Shown piece by piece: positions 25,931-35,619 of a stretch of 64,000 bases of DNA; position 1 is the stretch's first letter, and every line of letters begins with the position of its first letter. Source of the stretch: Pseudomonas hefeiensis (lineage in GTDB: Bacteria > Pseudomonadota > Gammaproteobacteria > Pseudomonadales > Pseudomonadaceae). The notes beneath the pieces were generated by a model, which saw only the letters and a program-made list of their open reading frames with translations, did no database searches and was not told where the DNA came from. The stretch is taken from assembly GCF_030687835.1 (NCBI RefSeq), contig NZ_CP117449.1, positions 992,001 to 1,056,000 of the forward strand, written 5' to 3'. The translations under genes and the position numbers were made by a program.

Positions 25931-27482
25931 ATGCAACTGATTGAACATGCCGATTCGCCCCGTTACATCCGCCTGAATGAGCGGGACAACGTGGTCATTG
26001 TGGTGAACGACCAAGGCGTGCCAGCCGGGACTGAGTTCCCGGATGGCCTGGTCACCGTGGACTTTGTACCGCAGAGCCATAAGGTCACCCTGGAAGATAT
26101 TCCCGAGGGCGGCGAGGTGATTCGCTACGGCCAGGTCATTGGCTACGCGCTGCAACCGATCCCCCGTGGCAGTTGGGTCAAGGAAGACCAGCTGCGCATG
26201 CCCACCGCGCCGCCGCTGGACAGCCTGCCGCTGTCCACCGACGTGCCGGCGGCCGATGCGCCGTTGGAAGGCTACACCTTCGAGGGCTATCGCAACGCCG
26301 ACGGTACCGTGGGCACGCGCAACATCCTGGGCATCACCACCACGGTGCAGTGCGTGACCGGGGGTGCTGGACCATGCGGTCAAGCGCATCAAGGACGAAT
26401 TGCTGCCCAAGTACCCGAACGTCGATGACGTGGTGGCGCTGACCCACAGCTACGGCTGCGTGGCGATCACCGCCACCGACGCGTACATCCCGATCCGCAC
26501 CGTGCGTAACCTGGCGCGCAACCCGAACCTGGGCGGCGAAGCGCTGGTGATCAGCCTGGGCTGCGAGAAGTTGCAGGCCGGGCAGGTGATGCATGAGAAC
26601 GACAGCTCGGTGGACCTCAGCGAGCCGTGGTTGTATCGCTTGCAGGATTCCAGTCACGGTTTCACCGAAATGATCGAGCAGATCATGGCGCTAGCGGAAA
26701 CCCGGCTGAAGAAACTCGACCAGCGCCGCCGCGAAACCGTGCCGGCCTCGGAGCTGATCCTGGGCATGCAGTGCGGCGGCAGCGATGCATTTTCCGGTAT
26801 CACCGCCAACCCGGCCTTGGGCTATGCCTCGGACCTGTTGCTGCGGGCCGGGGCGACGGTGATGTTTTCCGAAGTCACCGAAGTGCGCGATGCGATCTAC
26901 CTGCTGACCTCCCGGGCACAGACCCGGGAAGTCGCTCAGGAACTGGTACGCGAGATGGACTGGTACGACCGTTACCTGGCCAAGGGCGAGGCCGATCGCA
27001 GTGCCAACACCACGCCGGGCAACAAGAAGGGCGGGCTGTCGAACATCGTCGAAAAATCCCTGGGCTCGATCGTCAAGTCCGGCAGCAGCGCAATCAATGG
27101 CGTGCTTGGCCCGGGCGAGCGCTTCAAGCAAAAGGGCTTGATCTTCTGCGCGACACCGGCCAGTGATTTTGTCTGCGGTACGTTGCAATTGGCGGCGGGG
27201 ATGAACCTGCACGTGTTCACCACTGGCCGTGGTACACCTTACGGTTTGGCCATGGCGCCGGTGGTGAAGGTCTCGACCCGCACCGAACTGGCCCAGCGCT
27301 GGCCGGACCTGATCGACATCGACGCCGGACGCATCGCCACCGGACGTGCTTCCATCGAGGAGCTGGGCTGGGAGCTGTTCCATTACTACCTGGACGTGGC
27401 CAGCGGCAAGAAACAAACCTGGGCCGAGCGGCACAAGCTGTACAACGACATCACCTTGTTCAACCCTGCGCCGATTACTTGA
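25931..27482 (+). pseudogene. garD: Galactarate dehydratase, frameshifted
   Basis: Galactarate dehydratase makes 5-keto-4-deoxyglucarate, the KdgD substrate. Frame one carries the N-terminus (HADSPRYIRLNERDNVVIV to [11 protein letters not shown]) and then reads into an unrelated tail ending at 26428. The real continuation ([20 protein letters not shown] onward) is in another frame to the normal C-terminus FNPAPIT. A run of five G at 26360-26364 where four are expected explains the shift. Downstream, the conserved HxYGCG motif reads HSYGCVAIT at about 26445-26470: a glycine codon is missing and the usual Asn is Thr. The ATG at 25931 is better spaced from AAGGAG than the ATG at 25925. True inactivation or assembly error are both possible. 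Confidence 0.85.
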
Positions 27483-27508
27483 TGATTTCGTGATCGCTGG
27501 AGATCCAG

Positions 27509-27708
27509 TGTGTGGGCTTGCTCGCGAATGCGATGGTTCAGCTAGCATTGAGGTTGGATGTGCCGCCGTCTTCGCGAGCAAGCCCGCTCCCACAGGGGGG
27601 GGCGGTGAGTGTGAACTCTGCATCCATCCACAGGGGATTTGCGGTGAGTGCGGATTCTGCATTCACCCACGAGCAAAATGTGGGAGCGAGCCCTGCTCGC
27701 GATAGCGG
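27509..27708. repeat. REP cluster after garD
   Basis: An inverted pair at 27509-27597 (GTGGGCTTGCTCGCGAATGC and TTCGCGAGCAAGCCCGCTCC) is followed by a separate unit at 27678-27708 (TGTGGGAGCGAGCCCTGCTC). Between them a short direct duplication includes GGCGGTGAGTGTGAACTCTG and GCGGTGAGTGCGGATTCTG, each followed by CAT and a CAC-rich stretch. Confidence 0.75.
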
Positions 27709-27722
27709 TCTACCAGACGCCA

Positions 27723-27759
27723 GTGTCGTTAGTGGCTATCATTAGCCACCTAACGACAC
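27723..27759. promoter_or_regulatory. Long inverted repeat upstream of the AEC transporter
   Basis: GTGTCGTTAG-TGGCTA and TAGCCAC-CTAACGACAC flank a TCAT centre: 16 pairs with one bulged base. It ends 19 bases before the ATG at 27779. It has no T-run, is distinct from both REP families and could be an operator or a leader hairpin. Confidence 0.6.
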
Positions 27760-27778
27760 CCTTCTCAAGGTCCCCGGC

Positions 27779-28720
27779 ATGCTGGCAATTTTCCTCGAAA
27801 CCCTGAACATCACCGCGCCGGTGTTTGCCATGTTGTTTCTGGGGACGCTGCTCAAGCGCATCTACTGGATCAACGACAATTTCATCCACATGGCCTCGTC
27901 CCTGGTGTTCAACGTCACCATGCCGGCGTTGTTGTTTCTCGGCATCCTGCATGCCGATCTCCACGCGGCATTGCAGCCGGACCTGCTGATCTATTTTTCC
28001 ATTGCCACCCTGGTGTGCTTTGCCGTGGCCTGGGGCTGGGCGATCTGGCGTTGTCCGCATGAGGACCGTGGCATCTATACCCAGGGCGCCTTTCGCGGCA
28101 ACAACGGCGTGATCGGTCTGGCACTGGCGGCGAGTATGTACGGCGACTACGGGATTTCTCTGGGGTCGATTCTCGCGGCGCTGGTGATTCTGTTCTACAA
28201 CACGTTGTCGACCATCGTGCTGGCGGTCTACAGCCCGGTGATCAAGTCCGACCCCTGGAGCATCTGCAAAAGCGTGGTCAGCAACCCGCTGATCATCAGT
28301 GTGGTTGTGGCCGCGCCGTTGGCCTATTGGCAGATAGGCCTGCCAAACTGGTTCGAAACCTCGGCCAAATACCTTGCCCAGATGACCTTGCCGCTGGCGT
28401 TGATCTGCATCGGCGGCACGCTGTCGCTGGCGGCGCTGCGCAAAAGCGGCAAGATGGCCCTGAGTTCGAGCCTGGTGAAGATGGTCGGCCTGCCACTGCT
28501 GGCCACCCTCGGCGCCTGGCTCTGGGGCTTTCGTGGGGCGGAGCTAGGGATTCTGTTCCTGTACTTTGGCAGTCCCACCGCCGCCGCCAGTTATGTCATG
28601 GCCCGCGCGGCCGATGGCAACCATGAACTGGCGGCGGCGATCATCGTCATCACCACGCTGATGGCGGCGATTACCACCAACCTGGGGATTTTTGTGTTGC
28701 AGTGGGGCGGGTGGATCTAG
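27779..28720 (+). CDS. AEC-family transporter
   Basis: A 313-residue inner-membrane protein of the auxin efflux carrier (AEC/BASS-like) family. Ten or so helices are visible in two halves, with the first-half motif FNVTMPALLFLGI, the AFRGNNGVIGLALA block and the second-half PLALICIGGTLSL. Bacterial AEC proteins move organic acids such as malate or malonate; the substrate is unknown here. AAGG precedes the ATG at 27779. It is probably a single-gene unit, with a strong palindrome just upstream that may regulate it. Confidence 0.85.
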   Translation: MLAIFLETLNITAPVFAMLFLGTLLKRIYWINDNFIHMASSLVFNVTMPALLFLGILHADLHAALQPDLLIYFSIATLVCFAVAWGWAIWRCPHEDRGIYTQGAFRGNNGVIGLALAASMYGDYGISLGSILAALVILFYNTLSTIVLAVYSPVIKSDPWSICKSVVSNPLIISVVVAAPLAYWQIGLPNWFETSAKYLAQMTLPLALICIGGTLSLAALRKSGKMALSSSLVKMVGLPLLATLGAWLWGFRGAELGILFLYFGSPTAAASYVMARAADGNHELAAAIIVITTLMAAITTNLGIFVLQWGGWI

Positions 28721-28744
28721 CTTCAGATTTGCAGTGCTCTTTCG

Positions 28745-28840
28745 ATCCATTCGCGAGCAAGCCCGCTCCCACATTCGACCGCGTTTCCATGGAAGAACGC
28801 AGTCAATGTGGGAGCGGGCTTGCTCGCGAAGAGGCCTGAC
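28745..28840. repeat. REPIN between convergent genes
   Basis: TTCGCGAGCAAGCCCGCTCC and GGAGCGGGCTTGCTCGCGAA in inverted orientation around a 40-base interior, between the AEC gene and the convergent 28864-29244 gene. Confidence 0.85.
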
Positions 28841-28863
28841 CTACCACTGCAAGACTCAGGCTT

Positions 28864-29244
28864 TTACTCAGGCTTCTGGTAGCTATCGATCACTTCCTGC
28901 GCCGCCCTGAATGCATCAATCGCCGCTGGCACGCCCGCATACACCGCGCAATGCAGCAACGCCTCGCGAATCTCCTCAACCGTACAGCCGTTGTTCAATG
29001 CCCCGCGCACGTGGCCTTTCAACTCTTGCGGGCATTTGAGGGCGGTGAGGGCGGCGAGGGTGATCAGGCTGCGGGTTTTGAGCGGCAAGCCTTCGCGGCT
29101 CCAGACGCTGCCCCAGGCGTGCTCGTTGACGAAGTCCTGCAACGGCTGGGTGAATTCGCTGGCGTTGCCCAGGGCGCGGTCGACGAACGCGTCGCCCATC
29201 ACTTGGCGGCGCATGTCCAGGCCGGTCTTTGGAGTGTCGGTCAT
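28864..29244 (-). CDS. Carboxymuconolactone decarboxylase-family protein
   Basis: A 126-residue protein of the CMD/AhpD-like fold. Core blocks are FTQPLQDFVNEHAWGSVWSR, KTRSLITLAALTALK, LKGHVRGALNNGCTVEEI and REALLHCAVYAGVPAAIDAF, which match PcaC-type 4-carboxymuconolactone decarboxylases. The neighbours are not aromatic catabolism genes, and small CMD proteins vary in function, so the reaction is not certain. The ATG at 29244 overlaps the antiporter stop (ATGA), so the upstream open frame is ignored. Co-transcribed with the antiporter. Confidence 0.85.
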   Translation of the reverse strand: MTDTPKTGLDMRRQVMGDAFVDRALGNASEFTQPLQDFVNEHAWGSVWSREGLPLKTRSLITLAALTALKCPQELKGHVRGALNNGCTVEEIREALLHCAVYAGVPAAIDAFRAAQEVIDSYQKPE

Positions 29245-30335
29245 GGCAAATCCCTCTTGTGGTGTTGACGGCGCCAGGCGCGCAAGGAGCTGAACAACAA
29301 AAACGCGAGCAGGGCCGGCAGCACATAGAACAGCATCAGGCGTTCCAGTTGGCCGGCCAGGGGCATACCGGTAGTGAACGACACCACATGCAGCCCATAG
29401 GCCAGGTACAAGCTCAAGAACAACAGACCTTCGGCGCGGGTGACGCGGTAGCCGGAATAGAACACTGGCAGGCACAGCACCGCCACGCCGAGCATCACCG
29501 GCAGGTCGAAATCCAAAGCATTGGGGGAAACCGAGAGGGGCGATGGGGCGGCGAGGGCGGTCACCCCCAGCACGCCCAGCAGGTTGAACAGGTTGCTGCC
29601 GATCACGTTGCCCACGGCAATGTCTCGCTGGCCCCGCAGGGCGGCGATCAGCGAGGTGGCGAGTTCCGGCAGCGAGGTGCCGACGGCGACGATGGTCAGG
29701 CCGATGATGCGTTCCGACAGCCCCAGGTCCGTCGCCACCTCCACTGCCGCACCCAACAGCAGGTGCCCGGCGAAAACCAGCATTGCCAGCCCCAGGATCA
29801 TCATCGACAGACTCTTGAACCAGGACACCTGCGCCACGTCGACCCCCACGGGGTGCGGTCGTGCCGAATGCCGCGACTGGCGCAGCAACAGGCCCAGGTA
29901 CACCACCAGGGCCATCAACAGCAGCGCGCCGTCCAGTGGCGTCAGTTCCTCGTTCCAGGCCAGTACGAACACCAGCAGGCTGGCGCCGATCATCAGCGGG
30001 ATGTCCAGGCGCACCAGTTGACGCGAGACGCGCAGCGGAATGATCAGGGCCGACAACCCGAGGGTGACGAGGATATTGAAGATGCTGCTGCCGATCACGC
30101 TGCCCACGGCGATGTCGGCGTTCTGCGCCAGGGTCGCTTGCAGGCTGACGGCCATTTGCGGGGCGCTGCTGCCAAAGGCGACCACGGTCAGGCCGATGAT
30201 CAGCGGCCGCACCTGCAAGCGCGCCGCCAGGCCCACGGCGGCGCGCACCAGCAGTTCGGCACCGGCGATCAGCAACAGCAGACCACCGAACAGTTCGATC
30301 AGGCTCAGCAGCGGGATGGCATTGAGTAGGGAAAT
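29241..30335 (-). CDS. Calcium/sodium antiporter, CaCA family (YrbG-like)
   Basis: Inner-membrane cation exchanger with two homologous halves, each carrying an alpha-repeat (GLTVVAFGSSAPQMAVSLQA and GLTIVAVGTSLPELATSLIA), giving about ten helices and 364 residues. The start is unusual: no ATG, GTG or TTG fits. I propose ATT at 30335, seven bases after GGAG. The only canonical upstream start is GTG at 30392, which would overlap the RlpA-like gene by 41 bases and lacks a ribosome-binding site. In E. coli yrbG neighbours kdsD and the mla genes; here it is separate. Confidence 0.88.
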   Translation of the reverse strand: MSLLNAIPLLSLIELFGGLLLLIAGAELLVRAAVGLAARLQVRPLIIGLTVVAFGSSAPQMAVSLQATLAQNADIAVGSVIGSSIFNILVTLGLSALIIPLRVSRQLVRLDIPLMIGASLLVFVLAWNEELTPLDGALLLMALVVYLGLLLRQSRHSARPHPVGVDVAQVSWFKSLSMMILGLAMLVFAGHLLLGAAVEVATDLGLSERIIGLTIVAVGTSLPELATSLIAALRGQRDIAVGNVIGSNLFNLLGVLGVTALAAPSPLSVSPNALDFDLPVMLGVAVLCLPVFYSGYRVTRAEGLLFLSLYLAYGLHVVSFTTGMPLAGQLERLMLFYVLPALLAFLLFSSLRAWRRQHHKRDLP

Positions 30336-30351
30336 GACCGGGCTCCGTCTA

Positions 30352-30729
30352 TCAATCGTCGAGGGCTTGCACGCGCACCCGTGCGGTGCCACTGCGTAAC
30401 ATGCCCAGTTGCTCGGCGGCCGCGCGGGACACGTCGATCAGGCGGCCACGGGTGTAGGGGCCGCGGTCGTTGATGCGGACCACGACACTGTCGTTGTTTT
30501 TCAGATTGGTGACTTTCACCCGTGTGCCAAACGGCAACTGGCGATGGGCGGCGGTCAGGCCATGCTGGTTGAAGCGCTCGCCGCTGGCGGTGCGCTTGCC
30601 ATGGTGCCTGGCACCGTAATAAGAGGCGACGCCGGTCTGGTCATAGCCGTGTGGATCGACCGTCCCGCTCTGGCTGGCACAACCGGCCAGCAGGGACAGC
30701 AGGGCGCAGGCGCCGAGGAGACGCTTCAT
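30352..30729 (-). CDS. RlpA-family lipoprotein, short form
   Basis: A 125-residue product with a lipoprotein signal (LLSLLAGCASQ; lipidation at the Cys) and one double-psi beta-barrel (TGVASYYGARHHGKRTASGE, FGTRVKVTNLKNNDSVVVRI, NDRGPYTRGRLIDVSRAAAE). This is the RlpA lytic transglycosylase domain, including the Asp of the RGPY segment. It lacks the C-terminal SPOR domain of septal RlpA, so it probably is not the main septal enzyme. The ATG at 30729 follows GGAA. First gene of a three-gene unit with the antiporter and CMD gene. Confidence 0.85.
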   Translation of the reverse strand: MKRLLGACALLSLLAGCASQSGTVDPHGYDQTGVASYYGARHHGKRTASGERFNQHGLTAAHRQLPFGTRVKVTNLKNNDSVVVRINDRGPYTRGRLIDVSRAAAEQLGMLRSGTARVRVQALDD

Positions 30730-30762
30730 GTGGGGTTTCCAACTACAGATAGGGGAGCTGGC

Positions 30763-30960
30763 CAGTGGGGGCAAGGCCTGTGGGAACAAAGTCAGTGGGA
30801 ACAAAGCCCTGTGGGAGCAAAACCAGTGGGAGCAAAACCAGTGGGAGTAAAGCCAGTGGGAGTAAAACCTGTGGGAGCAAAGCTTGCTCGCGATGAACGA
30901 TAACGCGGTCCACTGATGGATCGAGGTGTCTTCATCGCGAGCAAGCTTTGCTCCCACAGG
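30763..30960. repeat. REPIN with an expanded 15-bp head array
   Basis: Eight degenerate copies of the first 15-16 bases of a REP unit (CTGTGGGAGCAAAGC, with variants CAGTGGGAGCAAAAC and CAGTGGGAGTAAAGC) stand in tandem from 30763 to 30893. The last copy continues into a complete REP (TTGCTCGCGATG) with its inverted partner ending at 30960. Confidence 0.8.
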
Positions 30961-31013
30961 CTCGCTCCCGCAAGAGCGAAGGGAGCCAGGCTTGAAATCT
31001 GGCCCCATGGTCA

Positions 31014-32459
31014 TCAGCCCTCGAGTTTGCTTTTAAGCAGTTCGTTGACCTGTTGCGGGTTGGCCTTGCCCTTGGAGGCTTTCATGGCCTGGCCGACGAA
31101 GAAGCCGAACATCTTGCCGCGCTTGGCTTCGTCTGCCGCACGGTATTGCTCGACCTGCTCGGCGTTGGCCGCAAGCATTTCATCGAGTACGGCACTGATC
31201 GCACCGGTGTCGGTGACTTGCTTCAAGCCGCGCTTCTCAATGATCTCATCGGCGCTGCCTTCACCATTGGCCATGGCTTCGAAGACCATTTTGGCGATCT
31301 TGCCGGAAATGGTGTTGTCCTTGATCCGCAACAACATGCCGCCCAGTTGCTCGGCCGACACCGGCGACTGGTCGATTTCCAGACCCTGCTTGTTCAGCAG
31401 ACTGCCCAACTCGACCATCACCCAGTTGGCCGCCAGCTTGGCGTCGCCGCCGATGCTCACGACTTTTTCGAAGTAATCGGCCTGTTCGCGGCTGGTGGCC
31501 AGGACGTTGGCGTCATAGCTCGACAGCCCGAACTGCGCCTGGAAGCGCTCGCGCTTCTGCGGTGGCAGCTCCGGCAGAGTGGCGCGCACGTCGTTGAGGA
31601 ACGAGTCCTCGATGACCACCGGCAGCAGGTCCGGGTCGGGGAAGTAACGGTAGTCGTTGGCTTCCTCTTTACTGCGCATCGGACGGGTCTCGTCCTTGTT
31701 CGGGTCGTACAGGCGAGTCTGCTGGATGACCTTGCCGCCGTCCTCGATCAGTTCGATCTGGCGCTGCACTTCGGTGTTGATCGCTTTCTCGATGAAGCGG
31801 AACGAGTTGACGTTCTTGATCTCGCAGCGGGTGCTGAACTCAACCTGGCCCTTGGGCCGGATCGACACGTTGCAGTCGCAGCGCAGCGAGCCTTCGGCCA
31901 TGTTGCCGTCGCAGATGCCCAGATAACGCACCAGCGCATGGATTGCCTTGACGTAAGCCACGGCTTCCTTGGCGCTGCGCATGTCCGGTTCGGAGACGAT
32001 TTCCAGCAACGGCGTGCCGGCACGGTTCAGGTCGATGCCGGTGGCGCCGTTGAATTCTTCGTGCAGGCTCTTGCCGGCGTCTTCTTCCAGGTGCGCACGG
32101 GTGATACCGACGCGCTTGACCGTGCCGTCTTCCAGGGCGATGTCCAGGTGGCCCTTGCCGACAATCGGCAACTCCATCTGACTGATCTGGTAGCCCTTGG
32201 GCAGGTCCGGGTAGAAGTAGTTCTTGCGGGCGAATACGTTGTGCTGGCCGATCTCGGCGTCAATCGCCAGGCCAAACATCACCGCCATGCGCACGGCTTC
32301 GGCGTTGAGCACCGGCAGCACGCCGGGCATGCCCAGGTCGACCAGGCTGGCCTGGGTGTTGGGCTCGGAACCGAAGGTGGTGGAGCTACCGGAAAAGATT
32401 TTCGACCGGGTGGTGAGCTGGGTATGAATCTCCAGCCCGATCACGACTTCCCATTGCAT
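31014..32459 (-). CDS. gatB: Asp-tRNA(Asn)/Glu-tRNA(Gln) amidotransferase subunit B
   Basis: The tRNA-binding kinase subunit of GatCAB, which amidates misacylated Asp-tRNA(Asn) or Glu-tRNA(Gln). The 481-residue protein has [20 protein letters not shown] at the start, the Cys cluster [20 protein letters not shown], and the C-terminal helical YqeY-like tail domain ([20 protein letters not shown]). The ATG at 32459 has GAGGAG upstream; a longer frame is rejected because it runs into gatA. Last gene of the gatCAB operon, 10 bases after gatA. Confidence 0.97.
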   Translation of the reverse strand: MQWEVVIGLEIHTQLTTRSKIFSGSSTTFGSEPNTQASLVDLGMPGVLPVLNAEAVRMAVMFGLAIDAEIGQHNVFARKNYFYPDLPKGYQISQMELPIVGKGHLDIALEDGTVKRVGITRAHLEEDAGKSLHEEFNGATGIDLNRAGTPLLEIVSEPDMRSAKEAVAYVKAIHALVRYLGICDGNMAEGSLRCDCNVSIRPKGQVEFSTRCEIKNVNSFRFIEKAINTEVQRQIELIEDGGKVIQQTRLYDPNKDETRPMRSKEEANDYRYFPDPDLLPVVIEDSFLNDVRATLPELPPQKRERFQAQFGLSSYDANVLATSREQADYFEKVVSIGGDAKLAANWVMVELGSLLNKQGLEIDQSPVSAEQLGGMLLRIKDNTISGKIAKMVFEAMANGEGSADEIIEKRGLKQVTDTGAISAVLDEMLAANAEQVEQYRAADEAKRGKMFGFFVGQAMKASKGKANPQQVNELLKSKLEG

Positions 32460-32469
32460 GTGTTTCTCC

Positions 32470-33921
32470 TCAGAAGCCGGTTGGGGTGCGGGTGTGCCAG
32501 TCGGTATTGAGCTGGTACTGGTGCGCCACATTGAGCAGGCGGCCTTCCTGGAAGTACGGCGCGAGCAACTGCACGCCCACCGGCAGGCCATCGACGAAAC
32601 CGGCCGGCATGGACAGGCCCGGCAGGCCAGCGAGGTTGGCGGTGATGGTGTAGACGTCTTCCAGGTATTCAGCGACCGGGTCGCTGCTCTTGGCGCCGAG
32701 TTTCCAGGCCGGGTTAGGCGTGGTTGGGCCGAGGATGATGTCGACCTCGTTGAAGGCGGCCATGAAGTCGTTCTTCACCAGGCGACGGATTTTCTGCGCC
32801 TTGAGGTAGTAGGCATCGTAGTAGCCGGCGGACAGCGCGTAGGCACCGACCATGATCCGGCGTTGTACTTCGGCGCCGAAGCCTTCGCCACGGGAACGCT
32901 TGTACAGGTCGATCAGGTTTTCCGGGTTCTCGCAGCGATAGCCGAAGCGCACGCCGTCGAAACGCGACAGGTTCGAGGACGCTTCTGCCGGGGCGATCAC
33001 GTAGTACGCGGGAATTGCATGCTGCATGTTCGGCAGGCTGATTGGCTTGATCACCGCGCCGAGCTTCTCCAGCTCCTTGATGCTGTTGTGGATCAGCTCG
33101 GCGATGCGCGGGTCCAGGCCGGCGCTGAAATATTCCTTCGGCACGCCGATGCGCAGGCCTTGCAGCGAACCGTTGAGACTGGCGCTGTAGTCCGGCACCG
33201 GTTCATCGATGCTGGTGGAGTCGTTCGGATCGAAGCCGGCCATGCCTTGCAGCAGGATCGCACAGTCTTCGGCGGTGCGGGCCAGCGGGCCGCCCTGGTC
33301 GAGGCTGGAGGCGTAGGCGATCATGCCCCAGCGCGATACACGGCCATAGGTCGGCTTGAGGCCCGTGAGGTTGGTGAATGCCGCCGGCTGGCGAATCGAG
33401 CCGCCGGTGTCGGTGGCAGTGGCTGCCGGCAACAGGCGCGCGGCCACGGCGGCGGCGGAACCGCCAGACGAACCACCCGGTACGTGTTCCAGGTTCCACG
33501 GGTTTTTCACTGCGCCGTAGTAGCTCGACTCGTTGGCCGAACCCATGGCGAATTCGTCCATGTTGGTCTTACCCAGGGTCACGGCGCCGGCGGCGGCCAG
33601 TTTGGCGACCACGGTGGCATCGTACGGGGCCTTGAAATTGTCGAGCATCTTCGAGCCGCAGCTGGTGCGGATGCCCTGGGTGCAGAACAGATCCTTGTGG
33701 GCAATCGGTGCGCCGAGCAGGGCGCCGCTCTCACCGTTGGCGCGACGGACGTCGGCAGCCTTGGCCTGGCTCAGGGCCAGCTCTTCGGTGAGGCTGATGA
33801 AGCTGTTGAGCTGCGGGTCGAGCTGGGCGATGCGCGCCAGCAGGACCTTGGTCAGCTCTTCGGAGGAAAACTTTTTATCGGCGAGTCCGCGGGCGATCTC
33901 GGCCAGGGTCATGTGATGCAT
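32470..33921 (-). CDS. gatA: Asp-tRNA(Asn)/Glu-tRNA(Gln) amidotransferase subunit A
   Basis: Glutaminase subunit that releases ammonia for the transamidation. The 483-residue amidase-signature protein shows the catalytic Lys in APIAHKDLF, the serine-rich loop [15 protein letters not shown] with the cis-Ser, and the nucleophile Ser in [13 protein letters not shown]. The chosen start is the ATG at 33921; an ATG three codons downstream is also possible. It lies between gatC (16 bases) and gatB. Confidence 0.97.
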   Translation of the reverse strand: MHHMTLAEIARGLADKKFSSEELTKVLLARIAQLDPQLNSFISLTEELALSQAKAADVRRANGESGALLGAPIAHKDLFCTQGIRTSCGSKMLDNFKAPYDATVVAKLAAAGAVTLGKTNMDEFAMGSANESSYYGAVKNPWNLEHVPGGSSGGSAAAVAARLLPAATATDTGGSIRQPAAFTNLTGLKPTYGRVSRWGMIAYASSLDQGGPLARTAEDCAILLQGMAGFDPNDSTSIDEPVPDYSASLNGSLQGLRIGVPKEYFSAGLDPRIAELIHNSIKELEKLGAVIKPISLPNMQHAIPAYYVIAPAEASSNLSRFDGVRFGYRCENPENLIDLYKRSRGEGFGAEVQRRIMVGAYALSAGYYDAYYLKAQKIRRLVKNDFMAAFNEVDIILGPTTPNPAWKLGAKSSDPVAEYLEDVYTITANLAGLPGLSMPAGFVDGLPVGVQLLAPYFQEGRLLNVAHQYQLNTDWHTRTPTGF

Positions 33922-33937
33922 GAGAGGCTCTTTCCCT

Positions 33938-34225
33938 TTAGTCGATGACTTTCGGAACCAGGTACAGGCCGTTTTCGACCGCTGGTGCGATGGACTGGTA
34001 GGCCTCGCGGTGATTGGACTCGGTCACGACGTCGACGCGCAGGCGCTGGCTGGCTTCCAGTGGGTGGGCCAGGGGTTCGATGCCGTCGGTATTGACCGCC
34101 TGCATCTCGTCGACCAGCCCCAGAATGCTGTTCAGGGCAGAAGTAATGTGTGGAAGATCGGCTTCATTGAGGCCCAGACAGGCCAGATGAGCGATTTTTT
34201 CCACGTCGGAGCGTTCAAGCGCCAT
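33938..34225 (-). CDS. gatC: Asp-tRNA(Asn)/Glu-tRNA(Gln) amidotransferase subunit C
   Basis: Small stabilising subunit of GatCAB, 95 residues, the usual family length. Typical sequence includes [42 protein letters not shown] and a C-terminal [11 protein letters not shown]. It is the first gene of gatCAB, divergent from mreB across a 214-base promoter region. Confidence 0.96.
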   Translation of the reverse strand: MALERSDVEKIAHLACLGLNEADLPHITSALNSILGLVDEMQAVNTDGIEPLAHPLEASQRLRVDVVTESNHREAYQSIAPAVENGLYLVPKVID

Positions 34226-34366
34226 GGGATTCTCCAGTGGAAAACAAAACGGACGCAGTCTGTCCGTGTGTTAGATTGTCGGAACACTACCGCATTTCTA
34301 CGGCCCTATGGCCGCGATTGTGGGGTTTGGTGCACAGAAAAGCGGCCAATTTAACATATTGGCGCC

Positions 34367-34395
34367 TTGCCCAAAATCCCTGTCGTTGTTAGAGT
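34367..34395 (+). promoter_or_regulatory. Candidate mreB promoter
   Basis: TTGCCC and TAGAGT separated by 17 bases, ending 44 bases before the mreB ATG. A moderate sigma-70-like match in the gatC-mreB divergent region. Confidence 0.35.
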
Positions 34396-34427
34396 TTGCC
34401 GCACTTTTTTACCCACGCGTTGCCTAG

Positions 34428-35477
<1,050 letters not shown>

Positions 35478-35509
35478 GTCCGTCTGGATGGTCTATGTTG
35501 TTCGCTCCC

Positions 35510-35535
35510 CGGGCAGCACTTTGCAGTGCTGCCCG
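35510..35535 (+). terminator. Hairpin between mreB and mreC
   Basis: CGGGCAGCACT-TTGC-AGTGCTGCCCG, a perfect 11-pair stem, followed by TTGACGTTT with only scattered T. Probably a partial terminator or 3' stabiliser that lets mreB exceed mreC and mreD. Confidence 0.65.
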
Positions 35536-35619
35536 TTGACGTTTATCTTCTGTCATTCGTATCCAGGCCGGTTTGATGCCGTATGAATAAAGAAAACATT
35601 TGCCTGGGAGGAGCGGCTT

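Noticed and set aside
29229..30329. 366-codon plus-strand frame opposite the antiporter
   Set aside because: Very Gln- and His-rich composition without family features, which is what the complement of a membrane-protein gene gives.
30409..30903. Open frame with repeated VGAKP/WEQS-type peptides
   Set aside because: It is produced by the expanded REP head array and runs antisense to the RlpA-like gene.
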